Positions 9,401 through 17,301 of a stretch of DNA of 39,094 nt are shown here, one piece after another. A model generated the notes under the pieces. The model was not told where the DNA came from and did no database searches. It was given only the letters and a program-made list of their open reading frames with translations. A program made the translations under genes and the position numbers. Numbering within the stretch: position 1 is the stretch's first letter; each line of letters opens with the position of its first letter. This DNA is from Treponema sp. (GTDB taxonomy: Bacteria; Spirochaetota; Spirochaetia; Treponematales; Breznakiellaceae), in contig JAIRNP010000139.1 of assembly GCA_031258005.1 (NCBI GenBank), forward strand, positions 1 through 39,094. Direction: 5' to 3'.

Positions 9401-9926
9401 AAAGTACCACGAAGAGATACGGGAGCTTTTTGCGATTATTACCGAAGAAGGGGGAAACCGCGCCGAAGGCAGGGATGATTACGAGAAGCGGGTACAGACC
9501 TTTACGGATTACCGAACCTACCTCTCCTTCGACCTTGAAGTTACCAACAGCGAAGGGGAATCCCAGCGTTTGTCCAGGACCCTGGGAAAAAAATCCGGGG
9601 GTGAAACCCAAACCCCCTTTTATATCGCCGTGCTTGCCTCCTTTACCCAACTGTACCGTATAGGCAGGGACCGGAAGGCCGGTACTGTCCGGCTTATCAT
9701 CTTTGACGAGGCATTTTCCAAAATGGACAGCGAGCGGATCGCCAGCAGTATCGAACTTTTGCGGAGATTTAACTTTCAGGTAATCCTCTCGGCCCCCTCC
9801 GATAAAATCGGCGATATCGCACCCCGGGTGGACCGGATCATCCTTGCCTATCGGGATAAAAAGAAGTCCACCGTGGTTAGTTTTGATCCTAAGAAAACAG
9901 CGGCAGCGGAACTCCATGCTCCCTGA
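6492..9926 (+). CDS. jetC: Wadjet subunit JetC (MksB-like SMC ATPase)
   Basis: JetC is the SMC-like motor that extrudes loops of DNA in the Wadjet complex. The 1144-residue product has Walker A GKNASGKST at residues 30–38, an ABC signature with KSGGETQ at 1034–1040, and Walker B IIFDEAF with D1072 and E1073. Two long charged helical stretches, roughly residues 290–430 and 720–870, look like the two arms of an antiparallel coiled coil, with a hinge-like region between them. All ATPase motifs are intact. I chose ATG 6492, which overlaps the jetB stop by ATGA and gives the family start MKILKKLLLIHWHYF. The longer frame from 6333 is read-through of jetB sequence. Confidence 0.95.
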   Translation: MKILKKLLLIHWHYFVHEVIEFETINFLTGKNASGKSTIIDALQLALLADTSGNSFNKAAGGKNSRTLRGYLLGELGDDEDSGFKYLRSGRFTSYIALEFLDTEKNSFFTAGCCFDVYSEHDYPRLFFRFNGSIPEHEFIDTTLTGRRPLDIPALRSWIRENYAPGAYLTTETNMSFQEDLYGKLGALQGRRFNQLLKRAVSFDPNVDIQKFISEFVCDTPQTVDVSGLQENIRSYTRLEAEEAILRTRIAELDRIIGAYENFDAQRKNELLYTYLIDKAEEDIKTAAIVKSKAEAGRIAEKIAKLIASIDEARKRLEEMQHERDELRVQLMNNETARIVEHLEEQIRSKKAEIQRRREEFETLSRRFSELASSWNTKAAYLTEESARIPLEVFDQFLAPQIQNFREEVSRFASLLDGFKPSEPAALGAEGEGAVQSRVQAADALKIHANVLAAELVKEEHTLEQRRRELETEERSLREGMYQFPREVLALKAAIAGQIRLKTGGEGEVFIVAAAAEIPKKRWRNVIEGYLHTQKFYLIVAPEHFDTALHVYDSIKNKLIKAKNDLHETGLVDIEKIEALAPKAEPGSLAEEITTETPLVRLFLDYILGRVMKCGKVRELRNFKTAVTDDGMLYHNYTARAMNPARWAKPAIGQGAILLRLEAVRQELGRLSESLTALKTLLIAAAPILSLTVPGEGEAARLVKAAAAMEPIPRLEEEIAGLKKNLEAVDRSAIEALWERIKMLQDLLRKTNIDVETYNRERGNEEGQLKHLETETLPALNAGLKEVQDRIAEKYAPDWIEASGAPRYRKEFTEREDLDGMEAAFHRGLSRSKNGKERFWDELKELRRIYNDRYKMGYDTGTENNDAWETVRRELGENKLPEYRAKIEDARSKAYEQFREDFLSRLQNNIHDARQQIDNLNAALSSSSFGEDRYRFRIIPKPEYKRYYDMIIDPMLLEGGYNLLSEQFNAKYHEEIRELFAIITEEGGNRAEGRDDYEKRVQTFTDYRTYLSFDLEVTNSEGESQRLSRTLGKKSGGETQTPFYIAVLASFTQLYRIGRDRKAGTVRLIIFDEAFSKMDSERIASSIELLRRFNFQVILSAPSDKIGDIAPRVDRIILAYRDKKKSTVVSFDPKKTAAAELHAP

Positions 9927-11196
9927 ATCAGCCGGAAAGGACCTGCTTTCCCTGCTGTTGGATAAATACGAGGAAAGCGTTTTTTTCAAAGACGGAACCA
10001 GGCCGACACGAAGGATAAAGATCCGGCTTTACGATGCGGGACGCTCAGACTACCGTCCGTACAATATCGAAAACCCGGAGACCCGGGGAGCTATTAACCG
10101 GGCGGTGCTGGCGCTGGCCGAACAGGGGCTGGTTTATTTCCGTTGGATGAAGGGCGAAGAACACCACCTCATCGCCCAGGTTTCCCTTAACACCGATACC
10201 GGCGACACTATCGCCGCAGCCTATTCGTTCCTCCGCAGAAAACCGAAAGACGCCCTCGCCGCGGAGATTAGCCGTGAAATCACGGAGCTGCTGGTAAAAA
10301 TACAAAGTCCCTGGATGCGCCGTTTTCTGGAGGACTGCCAGGAAACCCTCGCGCTAAACCGCGCTCCCACAGGCAAAGTCCCTGCGGACGGCATGGAACG
10401 GAAGAACCTTTTCAAGGCTCTCTTGTTTGTGGACGAGCAGGCGGAAAGAGCCGAAGTTCTGGAGCGGGTTTTTTCGATCCGTTGTTTTGGGGATTCAAAA
10501 ATTTTTGAAAACTCGGTAAAGAAACGCCTGCTCGATATCATCCGGCGTTATTCTGGCTGCGATGACGACAGCGCCGACGAGGAACTCCTCGCCTTTGCCG
10601 GCATAGTCCGCTACCCCGAATGTTTTGAATTCCGGGGGCCGCTGGCGATACGCTTTGACCCCGGTGCCGGGCTTGACTTCTCTCCCCTCAGGTACGGCGC
10701 TTCCCTCAGTTCCCTCGATCTCAAGCGGGGCCGACTGGAGCTTCCCGCCGATCTGGTCCGCTTCCTTTCTATAGAAAACAAGGCGAACTATATCAGTTAC
10801 ATCCGCCAGAACCCTGTCGGCGCGGAGCTGGTGGTGTACCACGGAGGACAGTTCAGCCCTTCCCGGGGCGGCTTCTTCCGGGCCCTGGCAGCGGCCATGC
10901 CGGCGACCTGCCTCTGGTACCATTGGGGGGACATAGACTACGGTGGATTTTCCATGCTTGCCCGGCTGCGCCGTGAAATCAAGGAGGATGTGCGCCCCTA
11001 CCGCATGGACGCGGGAGAACTGGTCAAATACGCCGCCCTGACCCTTCCGGTAACAGCGGCGTATACGGATAAACTGCGAACCCTCGCTGGGGCAAGAGAG
11101 CTTTCCGACTGTTATTCCTGCATCAATTACCTGATCGAAAACCGTATGCGACTGGAACAGGAAGCCATGCTGGATGATGAAACGGTGCCGCCGTAA
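9916..11196 (+). CDS. jetD: Wadjet nuclease subunit JetD (MksG-like, TOPRIM)
   Basis: JetD cleaves the DNA captured by JetABC. The 426-residue product has the DUF3322 amino part (residues about 1–190) and the DUF2220 TOPRIM part. Candidate metal ligands are E287 in SIENKANY and D339 and D341 in WGDIDYGG, the expected Glu and Asp-x-Asp pattern. Nothing is missing, so the nuclease should be active. ATG 9916 lies inside the end of jetC (11-nt overlap). A longer frame opens at 9844 but would be read through jetC. The order A-B-C-D matches the type I Wadjet arrangement. A strong palindrome follows the gene at 11291. Confidence 0.95.
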   Translation: MLPESAGKDLLSLLLDKYEESVFFKDGTRPTRRIKIRLYDAGRSDYRPYNIENPETRGAINRAVLALAEQGLVYFRWMKGEEHHLIAQVSLNTDTGDTIAAAYSFLRRKPKDALAAEISREITELLVKIQSPWMRRFLEDCQETLALNRAPTGKVPADGMERKNLFKALLFVDEQAERAEVLERVFSIRCFGDSKIFENSVKKRLLDIIRRYSGCDDDSADEELLAFAGIVRYPECFEFRGPLAIRFDPGAGLDFSPLRYGASLSSLDLKRGRLELPADLVRFLSIENKANYISYIRQNPVGAELVVYHGGQFSPSRGGFFRALAAAMPATCLWYHWGDIDYGGFSMLARLRREIKEDVRPYRMDAGELVKYAALTLPVTAAYTDKLRTLAGARELSDCYSCINYLIENRMRLEQEAMLDDETVPP

Positions 11197-11290
11197 AGAA
11201 CAGGCGGCAATTCCCCCTATGAGAGCCTCGTTCACAATGGCTGTTTTGAACGAGGGCCTTTTAAAAAACGCGGTTTTGCAGGAACTCATT

Positions 11291-11345
11291 AGAGTTGTTC
11301 AGAAACTAAAGTTTCTGAACAACTCTATTATTTTCATATTTTTCA
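11291..11345 (+). terminator. Perfect 16-bp hairpin after the Wadjet operon
   Basis: Positions 11291–11306 and 11311–11326 are exact complements with the loop TAAA, followed by ATTATTTTCATATTTTTC. The stem is AT-rich but long, and the tail is U-rich, so it could end jetABCD transcripts. The same palindrome style recurs at 495 and 31341, so it may also be a dispersed element used as a terminator. Confidence 0.6.
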
Positions 11346-11355
11346 TAAAAAACAC

Positions 11356-11384
11356 TTGACGTGATTGTTAGGAAGTGCTATCTT
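11356..11384 (+). promoter_or_regulatory. Promoter of the iron-uptake operon
   Basis: TTGACG (11356–11361) and TATCTT (11379–11384) are separated by exactly 17 nt. The predicted start, near 11391, lies just before a palindromic operator and 110 nt before the P19-like gene. Confidence 0.6.
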
Positions 11385-11396
11385 TATAACCATCAT

Positions 11397-11430
11397 GTTA
11401 GAAAATTCTAACTGGAGGGTTTAGACCTAA
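11397..11430. promoter_or_regulatory. Tandem TTAG...CTAA operator-like dyads
   Basis: GTTAGAA and TTCTAAC (11397–11403 and 11406–11412) form a 7-2-7 palindrome, and TTAGACCTAA (11421–11430) forms a second, shorter dyad. Both carry TTAG/CTAA half-sites like those bound by DtxR/IdeR-type iron repressors. They lie at or just after the predicted transcription start, a position that suits repression. The regulator itself is not in the window, so the family is inferred. Confidence 0.45.
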
Positions 11431-11500
11431 TACGTTACCCTAACTATCTTCACGGTACCTACAGGTCCAGGACCTGAAAAAATTGAAGAGGAGTAGTACA

Positions 11501-12088
11501 ATGAAAATCAGGAAACTGATGGTCTTTTTTCTGGCTGCGGCAGGAACCACTGCCGTATTTGCAGGGGGCGGAAAGCAGGAGGGATCCAGGCCTGCCAGTA
11601 CCGTAAGCCCCGGGGAGGTTGCGGGTTTTGAGGAGTTCCCTCTGGGGGATGACTTTGAACTGGGACCCCTCAATGTAGCGGGGGTCTATTTCCAGCCCGT
11701 AGACATGGAACCTGCATCCGCAGGGCTTCCTGCATCCCAGGCGGATATGCACATTGAGGCAGATATATCCGCCCTGGAAGGGAATCAACTGGGTTATGGC
11801 GCCGGAGACTTTGTTCCCAATCTTACGGTGGACTATGAGATTACCAAGTCTACGGGGTACCATATTGAAGGAACCTTCATGCCCATGAACGCCAGTGACG
11901 GTCCCCATTATGGTGCCAATATCAAGCTGGACGGCCCGGGGGATTACACGGTACGGTTCATTATTAAGAACCCTGAAGCTCAAGGGTATGTGCTCCATGT
12001 GGATAACACCACGGGGGTTCCTGGCCGGTTCTGGTCCGCGCCTTTGGTGGCCGAATGGAAGGTAAGCTACGCAGGCCCAGCCTGGTAG
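11501..12088 (+). CDS. Periplasmic P19/Tp34-family iron-binding protein
   Basis: This family (Campylobacter P19, E. coli FetP, Treponema Tp34) binds copper and iron in the periplasm and feeds a high-affinity iron uptake system. The 195-residue protein has a signal segment MKIRKLMVFFLAAAG with cleavage after VFAGG, then the family motifs ADMHIEADI (from residue 81), FMPMNASDGPHYG (from residue 126) and LHVDNTTGV. H84, M129, H136 and H166 are candidate metal ligands. ATG 11501 is preceded by AAGAGGAG with a 7-nt gap. The lipobox is not classic, so it may be soluble rather than lipid-anchored. It is first in a six-gene operon behind an iron-type operator. Confidence 0.9.
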   Translation: MKIRKLMVFFLAAAGTTAVFAGGGKQEGSRPASTVSPGEVAGFEEFPLGDDFELGPLNVAGVYFQPVDMEPASAGLPASQADMHIEADISALEGNQLGYGAGDFVPNLTVDYEITKSTGYHIEGTFMPMNASDGPHYGANIKLDGPGDYTVRFIIKNPEAQGYVLHVDNTTGVPGRFWSAPLVAEWKVSYAGPAW

Positions 12089-12104
12089 GTTCCGCCAAGC
12101 GCCT

Positions 12105-12135
12105 GGGAAGGGGTTTTTCATTCATGTCCCTTCCC
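12105..12135 (+). promoter_or_regulatory. Hairpin between the P19 gene and the permease genes
   Basis: GGGAAGGG (12105–12112) pairs with CCCTTCCC (12128–12135) across a 15-nt loop containing a short T-run. With no strong T tail it is unlikely to be a full terminator, but it could stabilise the P19 message or reduce read-through to the membrane genes. Confidence 0.35.
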
Positions 12136-12232
12136 TTCTGTAATAAGGGGATGAAGGTTTACCTATCGGGGTTTCGGGGCTCCGTGAAAAATCCCCTCAG
12201 GCGTTTCATGCCAGGAGCGGCAAAGAGATAAT

Positions 12233-13480
12233 ATGCTGAGATATCTCATACTGGTGGTGGAAAATTCTCTTGCCATCGCGATACTTGGGGCTTTGTTGTT
12301 TGGAGGGGCCCGTAAAAAAGGGGGGGGGCTGGGGAAACGCATGATTCAGGGCTGCCTGCTGGGTACGGTATTTGCCCTGATTCTCGCGATTTTACGCCGT
12401 ACCACTGCTCTCATCAACCGGGGGTATTGGAATCTCTGGATCCTATCGGCGGCGGTTATTCTGGGGATTCTTTTCATGCTTTTATACTGGGACCTGGGGA
12501 GCATCAGGATGTCCCGATCCTATACCCGGGTCTTCGGCTGGGTGAGCCTCCTCCTCATGGGGGCCCTGTTTTTTTACGCCCTCCCAACCCTTTTCCTGTA
12601 TCCTACGGAATTCGTCCTGACCGGGGAAACCATTTTTAGCACGGATTTTCTCTTTAAGCTCATCGGGTATGGAATAGGCCTGGGGATATCCCTTGTGGTG
12701 GGGACAGCTATTTTTAAGGCGGGAATCCCCCTTTCTCCCCGGTTCGTCGGTTCCCTCCTGACCCTAGCCTTGATCCTCAATATGCTTAATCAGGCTACGA
12801 CCATAGTGCAGTTTCTCCTGGCCCGGCGGATGATCCCCATGATCCGCTGGCTTTTCAGGATCGTCGTGGCCGCCGCGGGGTATAACCTGGTCCTTCTGTA
12901 CCTCCTTATGGGGATAAGTTTTTCCCTGGCCTTGGTGCTCTGGATCCAAAGTCTTCGGCCTCCGGCAGGGTATAAGAACCCTGCGGAACACCGGAAGATC
13001 AAGGCTGCCCTGCGGAATCGCCGGCGCTGGAGCGGGGTGGTAACAGGGGGATACCTGGTATCAATTTTTATCCTTACAGGGCTTAAAGCCTATAATGAAC
13101 GGGAAGTTGTCCTTTCCCCGGCAGAGGCGATGAATATCCAAGGAGATGAAATCCTCATCCCCCTGGAACAGGTGCAGGATGGCCGTCTCCATCGTTTTGC
13201 CTATATAACCGCCGATAATACGGAAGTCCGGTTCATCGTGATTAAGAAAAATGAGGTAGCCTATGGGGTCGGCCTTGACGCCTGTGATATTTGCGGGGCC
13301 ACCGGTTACTATGAGCGGAAAAACGAGGTGATTTGCCGGCTCTGCGATGTGGTGATGAATAAATCGACCATTGGATTCAAAGGGGGATGCAACCCGGTAC
13401 CCCTCTCATATACGAACCGGAGTGGGAACATGATCATTGCTATCACCAATCTGGAAAATGAACAGCACCGCTTCAAATAA
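12233..13480 (+). CDS. DUF2318 polytopic membrane protein of an iron-uptake operon
   Basis: The product (415 residues) has about eight to ten membrane segments in its first 290 residues. A soluble DUF2318 carboxyl domain follows, with cysteines at C351, C354 (DACDICG), C368, C371 (CRLCD) and C386 (GGCNP). Such a cysteine set could hold a metal or Fe–S centre. Proteins of this family sit beside P19 and FtsX-type permeases in Campylobacter and related iron-import clusters, where their electron or metal role is unsettled. The amino end VENSLAIAILGALLF loosely resembles the REGLE helix of FTR1 iron permeases, but its acidic motif is lost. The start has only a weak AAAGAG upstream. Most confident is the DUF2318 domain. 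Confidence 0.85.
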   Translation: MLRYLILVVENSLAIAILGALLFGGARKKGGGLGKRMIQGCLLGTVFALILAILRRTTALINRGYWNLWILSAAVILGILFMLLYWDLGSIRMSRSYTRVFGWVSLLLMGALFFYALPTLFLYPTEFVLTGETIFSTDFLFKLIGYGIGLGISLVVGTAIFKAGIPLSPRFVGSLLTLALILNMLNQATTIVQFLLARRMIPMIRWLFRIVVAAAGYNLVLLYLLMGISFSLALVLWIQSLRPPAGYKNPAEHRKIKAALRNRRRWSGVVTGGYLVSIFILTGLKAYNEREVVLSPAEAMNIQGDEILIPLEQVQDGRLHRFAYITADNTEVRFIVIKKNEVAYGVGLDACDICGATGYYERKNEVICRLCDVVMNKSTIGFKGGCNPVPLSYTNRSGNMIIAITNLENEQHRFK

Positions 13481-13506
13481 GGGGCAGATTTTTCAAGGAG
13501 GAAACA

Positions 13507-14796
13507 ATGTTTTGGACCATGGTGCGGGGCGCGCTGTTGAGACAAAAGGGAAAAATGCTGATGGTGGCTTTTACCATAGCTTTGGGGGCTTCTCTAGGCA
13601 CGGCGATGCTGAACGTGATGCTTGATGTGGGAGACAAGGTGAACCAGGAACTCAAGACCTATGGGGCAAACATCACCGTGACTCCCCGGGGGGCTTCCCT
13701 GTTGGATGCGCTGTATGGCGTACGTGAAGGCTCTGGGGTATCGGATAAATACCTGAAGGAGGAAGAGGTGGGGAATATCAAGACGATCTTCTGGGCTTTT
13801 AATATCGTGGATTTTACCCCTTACCTTAACGCCCGGGTGAAGATCCTTACCCCTAGGGGGGAAGGGGAGATTGGTCTTGTGGGAACCTGGTTCAACCATC
13901 ATCTGGAATTGCCCACCGGGGAAGCGCTGGATACGGGAATGGGGAACATGAAAAGCTGGTGGGATCTGGAAGGCCGCTGGCTTACCGATGAGGAGCAGAA
14001 TGGCCTCATGGTGGGGCGTCAGATAGCGAAACGGTACGGGATTACCCCGGGAGATTCCATCACCCTCCAGGGAGAGGAGGAAACCGGTAATTTCACCGTA
14101 GTCAGTGTGTTCAACGCGGGCGGGGATGAAGACGAACGTATCTATGTCCCTCTTTCAGCGGCCCAGGCCCTGGTAAACCGGGAAGGGCAGGTAAGTTCCG
14201 TGGAGGTGAGCGCCCTGACTACTCCGGACAACGAACTTTCCCGTCGGGCCGCCCAAGACCCGAAAAGCCTTTCCATCAAAGAGTGGGAAACCTGGTACTG
14301 TACGGCCTATGTGAGCGCCATCTGTTATCAGATCGACGAGGTCATAAGCGGCGCGGTTTCTAAGCCCATTAGACAGGTCGCCGAATCTGAAGGGGCAATC
14401 CTGCAGAAAACCCAGTTCCTCATGCTCCTCATTACTATCCTGAGCCTAGCCGGTTCTGCCTTGGGTATTTCCAACCTGGTAACTGCCAGTGTCATGGAAC
14501 GGGCAAGCGAGATTGGCCTCCTCAAAGCTGTTGGCGCTTATGATGGTCCTATCTCAGGGCTGGTGCTCACCGAAATAGGGATCACCGGTATTGGAGGGGG
14601 GATTGCCGGGTATTTTATAGGACTCGGGTTTGCCCAAATCATCGGCCATACGGTCTTTGGGTCTCCCATCGACCTTAAACTCTTGGTGGTACCCTTAGTG
14701 GGGGTCTTGGTCCTCCTCGTAACCTTGGCAGGGAGTATCCCTGCGATTCGGTTTCTGCTGTCCCTGAGACCCGCGGAGGTGTTACACGGACGATGA
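13507..14796 (+). CDS. ABC transporter permease, FtsX/MacB fold (first)
   Basis: This 429-residue inner-membrane protein has an amino-terminal helix (residues 15–40), a large extracytoplasmic domain (about 45–300) and three carboxyl-terminal helices, the MacB/FtsX layout. The stretch AGSALGISNLVTASVMERASEIGLLKA is typical of the permease core. It is preceded by AAGGAGGA, and its stop overlaps the next permease by four bases (ATGA). In the iron cluster it probably pairs with the neighbouring permease and the ATPase at 16086 to move or release iron, or to transfer a factor across the periplasm. FtsX-fold systems often act as mechanotransmitters rather than channels. Confidence 0.9.
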   Translation: MFWTMVRGALLRQKGKMLMVAFTIALGASLGTAMLNVMLDVGDKVNQELKTYGANITVTPRGASLLDALYGVREGSGVSDKYLKEEEVGNIKTIFWAFNIVDFTPYLNARVKILTPRGEGEIGLVGTWFNHHLELPTGEALDTGMGNMKSWWDLEGRWLTDEEQNGLMVGRQIAKRYGITPGDSITLQGEEETGNFTVVSVFNAGGDEDERIYVPLSAAQALVNREGQVSSVEVSALTTPDNELSRRAAQDPKSLSIKEWETWYCTAYVSAICYQIDEVISGAVSKPIRQVAESEGAILQKTQFLMLLITILSLAGSALGISNLVTASVMERASEIGLLKAVGAYDGPISGLVLTEIGITGIGGGIAGYFIGLGFAQIIGHTVFGSPIDLKLLVVPLVGVLVLLVTLAGSIPAIRFLLSLRPAEVLHGR

Positions 14797-15926
14797 ATAA
14801 GCAGCGTTTTTATCTGAAGATGGTGGTGAGTTCCTTGTTGCGTCGCCGTTCCCGGATGATCGTCGCCCTCCTCGCCGTGGCGGTGGGCGGAACCATCCTT
14901 TCAGGGCTGATTACTATCTATTACGATATTCCCCGGCAGATGGGTCAAGAATTCCGATCCTATGGGGCGAATCTTATCTTGGTACCATCCGGGGATGCAG
15001 AAGCGCTGGATCTTGATACGGTCCAGAAGGCCATGGTCTATCTCCCCGCTGAATCCCTGGTTGGGGCTGCTCCCTACCGGTATCAAATGGTGAAGATCCA
15101 CGAGCAGCCGTTCATGGCTGCAGGGACCGCGCTCTCAGAGGCCCAAAAGACCAGTCCCTATTGGCTGGTCCAGGGTCGTTGGCCTGAGTCCTTGGGGGAA
15201 GCCCTCATTGGTGCAGAAGTGGCCAGCCAGATCCGGCTCCTCCAGGGAAGCGATTTTACCATCACCGGTACTAATGGGGAGGGGATGAGTTTCACCCGGA
15301 ATTTCACGGTATCCGGGGTATTGCAAACCGGCGGAACCGAAGAAGCCTTCATCTTTATGGCCCTGGAAGATTTTGAAGACATGATCGGTAAAGGAGGGGC
15401 TGCGGATGTGGTGGAATGCAGCGTGGCTGTTTCCGGGGAAGCCCTCCAAGGGATGGCGAACCAGATAAGCCGCCATCCCGGGGTAGAAGCCCGGCTGGTA
15501 AAGCGGGTTACCGAGTCGGAAGGCACGGTTTTAACCAAACTCAAGGCCTTGGTGTACCTGGTTACGGTCATCGTCTTGCTCCTGACCATGATCTGTGTGG
15601 CTACCACCATGATGGCCGTCGTTACGGAGCGGCGTAAAGAAATCGGTTTACGGAAAGCCCTGGGTGCGGCTAATAGGAGTCTCATCGCGGAGTTTCTCGG
15701 GGAAGGGGTGTTCTTAGGGGGTTTAGGGGGATTCTTGGGCGCCTTCTGCGGCGCCCTGTTTGCCCAGGCAGTGGCCCTCAATGTGTTCAACCGGCCGGTC
15801 CGGTTTTTTCCTTTGCTCATCCCCTTGACGATCATCCCCTCGATCCTCATCACCGGTATCGCCTGTATCATCCCGGTCCGGAGCGCTACCGAGGTGGACC
15901 CTGCCGTTGTATTAAGAGGAGAATAA
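14793..15926 (+). CDS. ABC transporter permease, FtsX/MacB fold (second)
   Basis: The 377-residue protein has the same layout as the gene before it: an amino-terminal helix near residues 16–40, a periplasmic domain with repeated FRSYGANLILVPSG- and TVSGVLQTGG-type segments, and three helices at the carboxyl end. A TTMMAVVTERRKEIGLRKALG segment marks the permease core. The start overlaps the upstream stop (ATGA), showing tight coupling. The two proteins are related but divergent, which suggests a heterodimer. A 159-nt gap without a visible promoter precedes the ATPase gene. Confidence 0.9.
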   Translation: MNKQRFYLKMVVSSLLRRRSRMIVALLAVAVGGTILSGLITIYYDIPRQMGQEFRSYGANLILVPSGDAEALDLDTVQKAMVYLPAESLVGAAPYRYQMVKIHEQPFMAAGTALSEAQKTSPYWLVQGRWPESLGEALIGAEVASQIRLLQGSDFTITGTNGEGMSFTRNFTVSGVLQTGGTEEAFIFMALEDFEDMIGKGGAADVVECSVAVSGEALQGMANQISRHPGVEARLVKRVTESEGTVLTKLKALVYLVTVIVLLLTMICVATTMMAVVTERRKEIGLRKALGAANRSLIAEFLGEGVFLGGLGGFLGAFCGALFAQAVALNVFNRPVRFFPLLIPLTIIPSILITGIACIIPVRSATEVDPAVVLRGE

Positions 15927-16085
15927 GCTATCTATCCCGGGGGATTTTGTGTCAGGCCGGGGATTCCTCAGCTCAGATGCAGAAGGATTTTGATAGGAAA
16001 TCATACGCACGGTTTGGAAAGAGGGGCTGGGGCTTAGTCGTACTGAAGGTCCGCTGGAACAAGTGGGAAGGAGAAAAAAGAAGTC

Positions 16086-16781
16086 ATGGATATTTTGGAA
16101 TTACAGGATATTTCTAAGATTTACGGGAACCTCAAAGCCCTGCAGCATATCAACCTGAAGGTGAAACAGGGGGAATGGCTGGCCATCATGGGCCCCTCAG
16201 GATCCGGGAAGACCACCATGATGAACATCATCGGTTGCATGGATAAGCCCTCCGCAGGGCAGGTGATTCTTGATGGGGTCAACATATCCAAGGAGAGTGC
16301 GAAAAACCTCACCGCTTTACGGCGGGACAAGATCGGCCTTATTTTTCAGCAGTTCCATCTGGTCAATTACCTTTCAGCCCTGGAAAACGTGATGGTGGCC
16401 CAGTATTACCACAGTATGCCCGATGAAAAGGAGGCCCTGGAAGCGCTGGAACGAGTGGGACTTAAGGACAGGGCCAAGCACTTGCCCGGGCAGCTTTCCG
16501 GGGGGGAACAGCAGCGGGTGTGTATTGCCCGGGCCCTCATCAATTATCCCGCCCTGATCCTGGCGGATGAACCCACCGGTAACTTGGATGAGGCGAATGA
16601 ACAGATCGTCATCGCTATTTTCAAGCAGCTCCATGCAGAGGGAAGTACCATCATCGTGGTAACCCATGATCCGGAGGTCGCCGAGGATGCCCAGCGGACG
16701 GTGATCCTGGAACATGGAAAAATCAACCGGATTGTTCAAAACCCTCAAGGGATACACACCGGAAACGGAGGCACAATATGA
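16086..16781 (+). CDS. ABC transporter ATP-binding protein (MacB/LolD type)
   Basis: This cytoplasmic ATPase of 231 residues powers the FtsX-fold permeases encoded just before it. Walker A GPSGSGKT lies at residues 36–43, the signature LSGGEQQR near residue 138, and Walker B ILADEPTGNLD directly after. The switch histidine is in VVTHDPEVA. All motifs are intact. An AAGGAG is present about 12 nt before the ATG. The stop overlaps the start of the FMN-binding gene (ATGA), so the two are translated together. Confidence 0.92.
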   Translation: MDILELQDISKIYGNLKALQHINLKVKQGEWLAIMGPSGSGKTTMMNIIGCMDKPSAGQVILDGVNISKESAKNLTALRRDKIGLIFQQFHLVNYLSALENVMVAQYYHSMPDEKEALEALERVGLKDRAKHLPGQLSGGEQQRVCIARALINYPALILADEPTGNLDEANEQIVIAIFKQLHAEGSTIIVVTHDPEVAEDAQRTVILEHGKINRIVQNPQGIHTGNGGTI

Positions 16782-17200
16782 AGAAGGGACAGTATACCCT
16801 TTTGTTTATAGGGATCCTCCTCACTATGTTCGGTATAGCTGGTTGCAATAAGGTGTCATACCGGGATGGGACCTACACCGGTACCAGCAGCCTAGACGAT
16901 ACCGGCGCGTATGGGGAGGTAAGCCTCACCGTGGCAGAAGGAAAGATCCGCCAATGCCGCTTTGTTACCTGGCAGAAGGACGGTACCATAAAGGATGAGC
17001 ACTACGGGAAAATAAACGGGGAGATTTCCAACCAGGACTTTTACGATAAGGCACAGCTTGCGGTCCGGGCCATGGAACACTATGCCGCCCACTATGTGGA
17101 GGTCCAAGACTTGAAAAAGATCGATGCGGTAAGCGGCGCCACCATTGCATACCATCAATTTATTGAGGCGGTAGAACAAGCCCTGGAAAAAGCCCGGTAG
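16778..17200 (+). CDS. Small FMN-binding lipoprotein with flavinylation motif
   Basis: This 140-residue protein has a lipoprotein signal (a hydrophobic run ending IAGC, with the cysteine near residue 23) and one FMN-binding domain. The motif DAVSGAT (D116, S119, T122) is the ApbE flavinylation consensus, so FMN is probably attached covalently to T122. The protein would act outside the cytoplasmic membrane, in extracytoplasmic electron transfer. In this operon a plausible role is reducing ferric iron for the P19/DUF2318/ABC system. That role is inferred from the neighbours. No ApbE gene is in the window. Confidence 0.85.
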   Translation: MKKGQYTLLFIGILLTMFGIAGCNKVSYRDGTYTGTSSLDDTGAYGEVSLTVAEGKIRQCRFVTWQKDGTIKDEHYGKINGEISNQDFYDKAQLAVRAMEHYAAHYVEVQDLKKIDAVSGATIAYHQFIEAVEQALEKAR

Positions 17201-17301
17201 GCCGACTTCCTGTCTAGGGCGCCCTTAGAGGCGGGGCGGCCCAAACCAAACCACAAGCTCCTGCTCCTGCGGTTGTACTGCATAACTGGTAATGTCCTAC
17301 A

